Source: Actinomycetes bacterium
GTDB lineage: Bacteria; Actinomycetota; Thermoleophilia; Solirubrobacterales; Solirubrobacteraceae
Reading direction: 5' to 3'
Assembly (NCBI GenBank): GCA_021820105.1
Contig: JAKAED010000016.1
Location: forward strand, 1-40,212
Length of the DNA stretch: 40,212 nucleotides
Shown here: positions 17,072-24,000 of the stretch, in pieces
How positions within the stretch are numbered: position 1 is the stretch's first letter
Layout: each line of letters opens with the position of its first letter
Translations under genes and position numbers: made by a program
Notes under the pieces: model-generated
Databases searched by the model: none
What the model saw: the letters and a program-made list of their open reading frames with translations, nothing else
What the model was told of the DNA's origin: nothing

Positions 17072-18652
17072 GTGCTAGGCGAGGTCACCGTCCGCAGCGC
17101 AACCGCTTCCCGAGCGTCGCGCGCCTCCGCAGCCGTTGCGGCGGGACGGGCCCTGATCTTGTTGACGATCGTGGCCGCCGGGCTGCGCCTCTACGGCATC
17201 GGTCATCAGGGGCTCTGGTTCGACGAGGCGTACACGGTGATGCTCGTCAAGCTTCCGTTTGCGCGCATGCTCAGCACAATCGCGCATACCGAGTCGACAC
17301 CCTACCTCTACTACATCCTCGCCTGGACCTGGACACACATCCTCGGGCGGGGCGCCACTGAACTGCGCGCGCTCTCAGCACTGTTCGGCATCGCCGCGGT
17401 GCCGATCATGTACCTGGCTTGTCTGCGGCTCACCGAGCGTCGAGCTGCCGCGCTCACCGTGGCGGCATTGGCCGCGTTCAACCCGCTGCTGATCTGGTAC
17501 TCCCAGGAGGCTCGTGCGTACGAGCTGCTGGTGCTCCTGAGCGCCGCCAGCCTGCTGGCCTTTGCCCATGCTCGCACGCAACCTACGGCGCGCTCCCTGA
17601 CCGCCTGGGGAGCGACATCCGCCCTGGCCATGGCGAGCCACTACGACGCGGCACTGCTAGTCATCCCGGAGGCCGCCTGGCTGCTGGCCGCCCACCGTCG
17701 GCGTCGTGGTCCGTGGCTCGCAAGCGGCTTTGTCGCAGCCTGCGGCGCCGGGCTGTTGCCGCTGCTGATCGCACAGAGCAACCGCAACAACGCGGCCTGG
17801 ATCAACAAGGCTCCGCTCAACGACCGCCTTGGTCAGATCCTCCCCCAGTTCGTGTTGGGCACCGGCTCGCACGCCTACACAGCCCTCATGTGGATCGGGT
17901 TCGGGTCTGCGGCCGCCGCGCTCGTGCTGCTGGCCCGCTTTGCCAGCAGCACGGAACGGAGCCGTGCAGCAGTCGCCGGCGCGCTGGGCCTGGGAGGTTT
18001 TGCCCTGGTGATGTTCCTTGCAGCGGTCGCCACCGACACGGTGCTGACCAGAAACCTGCTGGCGCTCTGGTTGCCGGTGGCAATCGTGATCGCGGCTGGG
18101 CTTTCAACGCCCAGGGCGAGAGGGCTCGGGCTCGGCCTGACAACGGCGCTGTGCACGATCGGGCTGACGGCGACCCTCAGCGTCGCAACCGACAGGAGCC
18201 TGCAGAGACCCGATTGGGCGGCCGTCGCGCGGGCGCTCGGTTCCTGGCCGAGCGCGGCCGGGAACCGAGCGGACAATCGCCTGCTCGTGTTCCAGCGCAA
18301 CCTCTGGCTTGAATCGCTCACCCAGGTCTACATGCCGCGCACCCACAAACTCGGCGACCGCCGAGCCCGCCGCATCACGGAGATCGACATCGTCGCCAAC
18401 TCCTCGCCACGCGGCGCCAACCAGCACTGGCTGTGCTGGTGGGGCGCCGGCTGCAATCTCTACCCATCGCGACTGCAGAGCCGTTATGCGCTTGCAGGGT
18501 TCCGGGTTGCTTCACGCACCGAGGTCAGGCAGTTCACAATCGTGCGCCTCATCTCCTCGGAGCCGCGTAACGTGCCGCGCGCGGAACTTCACCGCGGTAT
18601 CACATCCGCGCACTTCTTCGGTCTGCTGATCCAGCGGCCCGGAGCAGGCTGA
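17072..18652 (+). CDS. GT39-like polytopic membrane glycosyltransferase (second paralogue)
   Basis: The 526-residue paralogue of the gene before it, sharing most landmarks: acidic pair Asp51-Glu52 in GLWFDEAYTV, HTESTPYLYY, AAFNPLLIWYSQEARAYELL (about 133-152), and the C-terminal CWWGAGC (455-461) with NLYPSRL. It carries an extra N-terminal stretch of about 22 Ala/Ser/Arg-rich residues. The role is transfer of a lipid-linked sugar outside the membrane, as for the first copy. The pair looks like an operon made by tandem duplication and then divergence. The start is GTG 17072. The 3' end overlaps the convergent rluB gene by 53 bases. Confidence 0.82.
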   Translation: MLGEVTVRSATASRASRASAAVAAGRALILLTIVAAGLRLYGIGHQGLWFDEAYTVMLVKLPFARMLSTIAHTESTPYLYYILAWTWTHILGRGATELRALSALFGIAAVPIMYLACLRLTERRAAALTVAALAAFNPLLIWYSQEARAYELLVLLSAASLLAFAHARTQPTARSLTAWGATSALAMASHYDAALLVIPEAAWLLAAHRRRRGPWLASGFVAACGAGLLPLLIAQSNRNNAAWINKAPLNDRLGQILPQFVLGTGSHAYTALMWIGFGSAAAALVLLARFASSTERSRAAVAGALGLGGFALVMFLAAVATDTVLTRNLLALWLPVAIVIAAGLSTPRARGLGLGLTTALCTIGLTATLSVATDRSLQRPDWAAVARALGSWPSAAGNRADNRLLVFQRNLWLESLTQVYMPRTHKLGDRRARRITEIDIVANSSPRGANQHWLCWWGAGCNLYPSRLQSRYALAGFRVASRTEVRQFTIVRLISSEPRNVPRAELHRGITSAHFFGLLIQRPGAG

Positions 18653-19325
18653 CCTCCTCAGCGCTCAGCCGCCGGTGCGCCCCCGGCGGCAGCTCACCCA
18701 ACCGCAGCGGCCCAAAGCGGATGCGCTGGAGCGACAGCACTCGGTGTCCCACGTGCTCGCACATGCGCTTGACCTGACGCTTGCGCCCCTCGTGGATCGT
18801 GATCTCCAGTGTGTCCGTTCCCACCCTGCGTACGCGCGCCGGAGCAGTCATACCGTCCTCCAACTGGACACCGGTCCGCAGCGACCGCAGCGCCGCCTCG
18901 CCCACCGGGCCCCCCGAGACAACGGCCCGGTAGGTCTTGTCCACCTCGAAACTCGGGTGCGTCAGCCGGTGAGCAAGCTCCCCGTCATTGGTCAGCAGGA
19001 TCAACCCAGTGGTGTCGGCATCAAGCCGACCCACCGGGTACAGACGCTGAGGTACTTCAACCAGCGCGACCACCGTGGGCCTCCCCTGGGGATCGCTCGC
19101 TGTGGAGACAACACCGGCGGGTTTGTGCACCGCATAGACGACCAGCTCCGGCGCCTTCACTCCCACAGGCCGGCCGTCCAGCGCAACGCCGCTGCTCGAA
19201 TCGACGTCGCGCGCCGGATCGACCACCGTCTGACCCGCGACGGTCACCCGACCGGCGCGGATGATCTCCTCAGCCGCGCGGCGCGAGGCGATGCCTGAGT
19301 TTGCGAGGAACTTTGCCAGCCGCAT
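18600..19325 (-). CDS. rluB: 23S rRNA pseudouridine synthase, RsuA/RluB family
   Basis: Pseudouridylates rRNA; RluB modifies 23S U2605 and RsuA modifies 16S U516. The 241 residues start MRLAKFLANSGIASRRAAEE, an S4 RNA-binding domain (about 1-60). The catalytic domain follows, with the family signature GRLDADTTGLILLTNDGEL carrying the catalytic Asp, and then HEGRKRQVKRMCEHVGHRV. Placement next to scpA/scpB in the ancestral order favours the RluB assignment, since scpA-scpB-rluB is a common trio. ATG 19325 is chosen because the S4 motif begins there. The gene is 23 bases from and divergent to rlmN. Confidence 0.93.
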   Translation of the reverse strand: MRLAKFLANSGIASRRAAEEIIRAGRVTVAGQTVVDPARDVDSSSGVALDGRPVGVKAPELVVYAVHKPAGVVSTASDPQGRPTVVALVEVPQRLYPVGRLDADTTGLILLTNDGELAHRLTHPSFEVDKTYRAVVSGGPVGEAALRSLRTGVQLEDGMTAPARVRRVGTDTLEITIHEGRKRQVKRMCEHVGHRVLSLQRIRFGPLRLGELPPGAHRRLSAEEVSLLRAAGSADRRSARM

Positions 19326-19348
19326 TGGCGTGTCACCATAGGGCTTCC

Positions 19349-20368
19349 ATGGATCTGGACCTTCTCTCACAGACACTCACCGATATGGGACAGCCGGCCT
19401 ACCGGGCACGCCAGGTCTGGGACTGGACTGCCAAAGGTGTTGCCTCCTACGAGCAGATGACGAACCTCCCGCACCAGTTGCGCGAGACGCTGAGCGAGCA
19501 GGTGCCATTCTCGACGTTGACCGTTGAGAATGAGGCGCGCGCCAGCGACGGCACGATCAAGCTGCTCATGCGCACAGCTGATGGGCGACCGCTCGAGGCG
19601 GTGCTGATGCGTTATCGGGACGGACGCCGCTCCCTGTGCCTCTCATCGCAGTCAGGCTGCCCGCTCACATGCGCCTTCTGCGCCACCGGCCAGATGCGGT
19701 TCGGGCGCAACCTGACCGCCTCGGAGATCCTGGATCAGGCCCTTCACTTCCGGCGCATCACGGAGGTCGATCACTGCGTGTTCATGGGCATGGGCGAGCC
19801 GCTCATGAACCTCGACAATGTGCTTGCGGCCAGCCGGCGTCTGCCGGACATCGGCATCACCCATCGCCGCACCGCCGTCTCGACCGTCGGCTGGATCCCG
19901 GGTATCGACCGGCTGACGGAAGACCCGATGCCGTTGCGCCTGGCGCTCTCATTGCACGCCGCAGACCCGGCTCTGCGGTCGCAGCTGATGCCGGTCAATG
20001 ACCGCTATCCACTAGCTGACGTGCTGGCGGCCTGCGAGCGCTTCTACGCCCGCAAGCGCCGCATGATCTTTGTGGAGTACGTGATGCTCGATGGGATCAA
20101 CGACTCTGTGGGACAGGCTCGTGAACTGGCGCAGATCCTTGATCCCCGGATCTACAAGGTCAACCTGATCCCCTACAACCCGACGGACGTCGGTATGCGG
20201 GGATCCACAAGCAGAGCGATTGAGGCATTTCGTGCAGAACTCGAGCGTCTTGGACTTGGAGCCACCGTCCGCCTGACGCGCGGGCGCGACATTGCCGCCG
20301 CCTGTGGCCAACTCGCCGCCGGGGCGTTGAGCGCGGACGCCGCCGTAGCCGTTGGCATCGGCTCCTGA
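19349..20368 (+). CDS. rlmN: Dual-specificity RNA methyltransferase RlmN (23S A2503 C2)
   Basis: A radical SAM enzyme that methylates C2 of A2503 in 23S rRNA (and A37 of some tRNAs). The 339 residues show the 4Fe-4S cysteines Cys104, Cys108 and Cys111 (GCPLTCAFC), GMGEP (147-151) for SAM, and the methyl-carrier Cys near the C-terminus (Cys319 in RDIAAACGQLA). The family SLCLSSQSGC strand precedes the cluster. ATG 19349 follows from the homology start; an upstream in-frame GTG (19301) would run into rluB. RlmN and Cfr are close relatives; the context and absence of any transfer sign favour RlmN. Confidence 0.95.
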   Translation: MDLDLLSQTLTDMGQPAYRARQVWDWTAKGVASYEQMTNLPHQLRETLSEQVPFSTLTVENEARASDGTIKLLMRTADGRPLEAVLMRYRDGRRSLCLSSQSGCPLTCAFCATGQMRFGRNLTASEILDQALHFRRITEVDHCVFMGMGEPLMNLDNVLAASRRLPDIGITHRRTAVSTVGWIPGIDRLTEDPMPLRLALSLHAADPALRSQLMPVNDRYPLADVLAACERFYARKRRMIFVEYVMLDGINDSVGQARELAQILDPRIYKVNLIPYNPTDVGMRGSTSRAIEAFRAELERLGLGATVRLTRGRDIAAACGQLAAGALSADAAVAVGIGS

Positions 20369-20468
20369 CTGACGAATCAGCGGTCGCAGGGCTGCGCGGG
20401 CTTATTCGGATCAGCTTCGAGGTTAGTTACGGATCTGCTGACGGAGGGGTCGGTGCAAGGCTCTGAGC

Positions 20469-22394
20469 ATGTCCGGGGCCAACGTGCTCTCGAGCCAAGC
20501 GCGGGACCGCCATCCTGCTCTGGCGGCGGCCAGGAGCCTGTTGGCTCGGATCGCTGCCCGCCGGGCCCTACCTCTGTTCTCGATCGCCGTTGCAGCGCTC
20601 CTGATAGGGGCGCTGCTGCACGTGGCCGGAGCGAGCATCGCCGGCGACGACGTTTGGCGTGCTGCGGTCGCGATCCTTGCGCTTGAGTTGGCCGCCGAGA
20701 TCCTCCGCGCGATCCTGGTAGAACACAGCCTGGGCGTCGACACGATCGCGCTGGTGGCGATGGTCGGAGCGCTCGCCCTGAACGAGGAGCTTGCGGGTGT
20801 CGTGATCGGCCTCATGTTCTCCGGTGGCGCGCTGCTGGAGGACGTGGCTTCCCGTCGCGCCCGGAGGGAGTTGACGGCGCTTGTGCAGCGCGCTCCCAAG
20901 GTCGCGCAGCTGAGAATCGACGGCGGTCTGGAGGAGGTGCCGGTCGAGCGGGTCCAGATCGGTGATGTCGTCCTGGTCCGCACCGGCGAGGTGATCCCGG
21001 TCGACGGCACCGTGTTGGCGTCAGAGGCCGTGGTTGATACGAGCACGCTCAGTGGCGAGCCGCTCCCGGAGACACTCACCCGCGGCATGTCCGTGCTCAG
21101 CGGCTCCGTGAACGCCGGTAGTCCGTTTGATGTCCGCGCCGATCACCCCGCCCAGGAGAGTGCCTATGCCGCTCTGGTCAGACTCGTCCAGCAGGCGCAG
21201 GCACAGCGGGCGCCGTTTGTGCGCATGGCGGATCGCTACGCCGGCTTCTTCCTGCCGGCCACGCTGGTGGTCGCGGCCGCCGCTTGGGTGATCAGCGGGG
21301 ACGCTGTCCGTGCCTTGGCGGTGGTGGTGGTGGCCACACCCTGCCCGCTGATCCTGGCAGCGCCGATCGCGCTTGTCTCCGGGCTCTCTCGCGCCGCCCG
21401 GATGGGTGTGATCGTGAAGGGCGCCGCATCGGTTGAGACGCTCGGACAGGCGCGCACGGTGGTTTTCGACAAGACCGGCACCGTGACCGTCGGGGTGCCC
21501 GAGGTCAGAGAGATCCATCCGCGTGGAGGTATCGACGAGCGCGAACTTCTGCGCGTGGCGGCCTCGCTGGATCGGCTCTCAGCACATGTGCTGGGGACGG
21601 CACTTGTCGCTGCGGCCAAGGACGAGGAGATCAACCTGAGTGTCCCGGACGACGTCGTCGAGCAGCCGGGACAGGGGATCGCCGGTGTTGTGGACGGTCG
21701 CCGTGTGCTCGTCGGCAGCCGGGCCTTCATGGCCTCCGGTGGTGTGCCGGCCGAGGAGGTCGAGGCGTCACGACTCCTCTCCACCAGGGGCTCGGGTGAG
21801 GCTCACGTGCTGGTGGCCATCGACGGGCACCTGGCCGGGGTGATCGTGATGGCGGACGAGCTGCGTGGCGACGCAGGCGACCTGGTGAGACGGCTCCGTT
21901 CCCAGGGTGTCCGCCACATCGCGCTCCTTTCCGGAGACCGCCGCTCAGTCGCTGAACGCGTTGGCCGTGAGCTTGGGGTTGACCGCGTCTATGCCGAACA
22001 GGCTCCCGAGGACAAGCTCGAGGTCATCCGCACGCTCCGTGCGAATCCCGAGCTCCAGCCGGTGATCATGGTCGGTGACGGCATCAACGACGCCCCGGCG
22101 CTGGCGCTCGCCGACCTCGGGATCGCAATGGGCGCAGCCGGGGCGACCGTCTCCTCAGAGACAGCCGATGCAGTGATCATGGTCGACCGCGTGGATCGTG
22201 TCGCTGACGCTCTGCACGCTGGTCGCAGGGCGCTTTACATAGCTCGCCAGAGCGTTCTGACGGGCATGGGCCTCAGTCTGACCGCGATGGGAGTCGCCGC
22301 CGCCGGCTACCTGCCGCCAATTGCGGGAGCCGTCACCCAGGAGTGGATCGACCTGGCGGTCATCCTGAACGCCCTGCGCGCCCTGCGAGGCTGA
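20469..22394 (+). CDS. P1B-type (heavy-metal) P-type ATPase, TPC class
   Basis: A 641-residue ATP-driven metal exporter or importer. Phosphorylation motif DKTGTVT has Asp334, the actuator loop is TLSGEP (193-198), and the hinge is GDGIND (536-541). The transmembrane metal-site motif is TPCPL (290-294) rather than the CPC of ZntA/CopA. No N-terminal HMA domain or Cys/His-rich tail is seen. The usual P1B His-Pro locus reads SAHVLG (about 371-376), with Val where Pro is normal. These features mark an unusual P1B subgroup whose metal cannot be assigned from sequence. ATG 20469 is chosen with AAGG 8 bases upstream. A hairpin candidate follows the stop. Confidence 0.88.
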   Translation: MSGANVLSSQARDRHPALAAARSLLARIAARRALPLFSIAVAALLIGALLHVAGASIAGDDVWRAAVAILALELAAEILRAILVEHSLGVDTIALVAMVGALALNEELAGVVIGLMFSGGALLEDVASRRARRELTALVQRAPKVAQLRIDGGLEEVPVERVQIGDVVLVRTGEVIPVDGTVLASEAVVDTSTLSGEPLPETLTRGMSVLSGSVNAGSPFDVRADHPAQESAYAALVRLVQQAQAQRAPFVRMADRYAGFFLPATLVVAAAAWVISGDAVRALAVVVVATPCPLILAAPIALVSGLSRAARMGVIVKGAASVETLGQARTVVFDKTGTVTVGVPEVREIHPRGGIDERELLRVAASLDRLSAHVLGTALVAAAKDEEINLSVPDDVVEQPGQGIAGVVDGRRVLVGSRAFMASGGVPAEEVEASRLLSTRGSGEAHVLVAIDGHLAGVIVMADELRGDAGDLVRRLRSQGVRHIALLSGDRRSVAERVGRELGVDRVYAEQAPEDKLEVIRTLRANPELQPVIMVGDGINDAPALALADLGIAMGAAGATVSSETADAVIMVDRVDRVADALHAGRRALYIARQSVLTGMGLSLTAMGVAAAGYLPPIAGAVTQEWIDLAVILNALRALRG

Positions 22395-22403
22395 GCTGTG
22401 GTT

Positions 22404-22431
22404 GCCGCCGATCGACCCGATCGCGGGCGGC
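22404..22431 (+). terminator. Hairpin just after the P1B ATPase gene
   Basis: GCCGCC (22404-22409) and GATCG (22410-22414) pair with CGATC (22418-22422) and GGCGGC (22426-22431) across a 3-base loop and a GCG bulge. The hairpin sits 9 bases after the TGA. No T-tract follows, so it is a possible terminator only. The remaining 148 bases before the DUF4389 gene hold no gene or clear promoter that I can see. Confidence 0.4.
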
Positions 22432-22579
22432 AGCAGGTCGGCTCGGTGCTCGGCTGGGCGTGGTACTTCACGGCAGCCTGCAGCGGCCAAATGCGGATGG
22501 CAGCCGGCCCCTCGCCAGCCACGCTAGGTGCACCGTCGCGTCGTGTGCGCGACGCTCATATCGGAGGCAGGTGAGTCTG

Positions 22580-23977
22580 ATGCAGTTGACTCTGTCGACA
22601 TTCCCCTCGCCCTATCCGGTTCGGCTCGAGGGCCACCTGGAGCGACCATCCCGTGGCCTCTGGCTGATCAAATGGCTGCTCGTGATCCCGCACGCCGTGA
22701 TCCTGATGTTCCTGTGGATGGGTTTTGCGATCAGCGCGCTAGCCGCGTTTGTGGTGATCCTCTTCACGGGACGCTATCCGCGCGCTCTGTTCGACTACAA
22801 CGTCGGAGTGATGCGGTGGTCGTGGCGGGTGCGGTTCTACTCGTTTGCCGCCAACGGAACTGACCGGTATCCCCCGTTCTCCCTGGAGGACGTGCCCGAC
22901 TATCCGGCACGTCTGGAGATCGACTACCCCGAGCACCAGCGTCGGGGCTGGTCACTCATCGGGTGGTGGCTCGCTGGGATACCCCAGTACATCGTCGCCG
23001 GCGTTTTCATCGGCGGTGGCGGCGTGGCTGGCTGGACCGCCTCGACTCGATCCTGGGGTGGAGCGACCTGGATGGGGCTGATCAGCCTACTCGTGTTCTT
23101 CGCGGTCCTTGTGCTGCTGGTTCGCGGACAGTACCCGCGATCGATCTTTGACTTCGTGCTGGGCCTGAACCGCTGGGTCATGCGCGTGATGGCCTATGCG
23201 GCTCTGATGACACCGGAGTACCCGCCGTTCAGGGTGGATGCCGGCGAGTCTGACCCGGCCGGCACACTGACGGTCGGCCGGACCGAGACTCAGCCGACGG
23301 TCAGCGCCGCCGAGCCCCGGCCGTGGGGCCCGGGACGGATAGTGGGACTGGCGCTTTCCAGCCTTGGCTGCCTGATCGCCGCCGGGCTGATCGCCGCTGG
23401 CGGCACCGGCATCGCGCTCGATCAGAGTGCGCGCAACCCCCAGGGCTACCTGATGACTCCCACCGGAACGTTCTCCACCGGCACCTATGCGCTTGTGTCG
23501 GCCAGCTACAGGGGCGGCGGCTCAGGCGACTGGTTCGTGATGAGAGAGATCCTCGGCAAGGTTCGCATCCAGGCGCAGAGCGCTCATCCGCTGTTCGTCG
23601 GGATCGCGTCAGAACGGGCGGTGAATGCCTATCTCGCGACCACCGCCTATGCGCACGGCAGTCGATTTGAGACGCCCAGCTCCGACTTCCGCGTGCATCA
23701 GGGAGGCGCACCGAGCGCACTCCCGGCATCCCAGACGTTCTGGGCAGCCAGCGCAACTGGGAGTGGCACGCAGACGCTGACGTGGACGCCCAGCCAGGGT
23801 AACTGGCGGATTGTCGTGATGAACGCGGATGCTGCTTCAGGCGTCAGCGCTGACGTCAGCGTCGGCGCAACGATTCCACACCTGCTGACGATCGCGGTGG
23901 CCGCCCTGGGAGGCGGCATCCTGCTGCTGATGGTCAGTGTCGGCGGCGTGGTCATGAGCGTACGTCGGGCGCGCTGA
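22580..23977 (+). CDS. Membrane protein with two DUF4389 domains
   Basis: Function unknown. The 465 residues carry two tandem copies of the DUF4389 signature: GRYPRALFDYNVGVMRW (64-80) with DRYPPF (95-100), and GQYPRSIFDFVLGLNRW (183-199) with PEYPPF (212-217). Each copy is preceded by hydrophobic segments. A further membrane segment lies near 245-268, then an extracytoplasmic region of about 160 residues, then a terminal membrane helix near 435-460. ATG 22580 is preferred (AGGTGA 5 bases upstream); an in-frame GTG at 22571 is also possible. Only 23 bases separate it from the next ATPase gene, so the two are probably co-transcribed and may act together. Confidence 0.85.
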   Translation: MQLTLSTFPSPYPVRLEGHLERPSRGLWLIKWLLVIPHAVILMFLWMGFAISALAAFVVILFTGRYPRALFDYNVGVMRWSWRVRFYSFAANGTDRYPPFSLEDVPDYPARLEIDYPEHQRRGWSLIGWWLAGIPQYIVAGVFIGGGGVAGWTASTRSWGGATWMGLISLLVFFAVLVLLVRGQYPRSIFDFVLGLNRWVMRVMAYAALMTPEYPPFRVDAGESDPAGTLTVGRTETQPTVSAAEPRPWGPGRIVGLALSSLGCLIAAGLIAAGGTGIALDQSARNPQGYLMTPTGTFSTGTYALVSASYRGGGSGDWFVMREILGKVRIQAQSAHPLFVGIASERAVNAYLATTAYAHGSRFETPSSDFRVHQGGAPSALPASQTFWAASATGSGTQTLTWTPSQGNWRIVVMNADAASGVSADVSVGATIPHLLTIAVAALGGGILLLMVSVGGVVMSVRRAR

Positions 23978-24000
23978 ACGCGGGACTGAGGTTGGCGAGG

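Noticed and set aside
20369-20468. Terminator or promoter between rlmN and the P1B ATPase gene
   Set aside because: There are small palindromes and a GGAGGGG stretch, but the GGAGGGG is too far from the ATG to be its ribosome site and no TANNNT box with a -35 is convincing.
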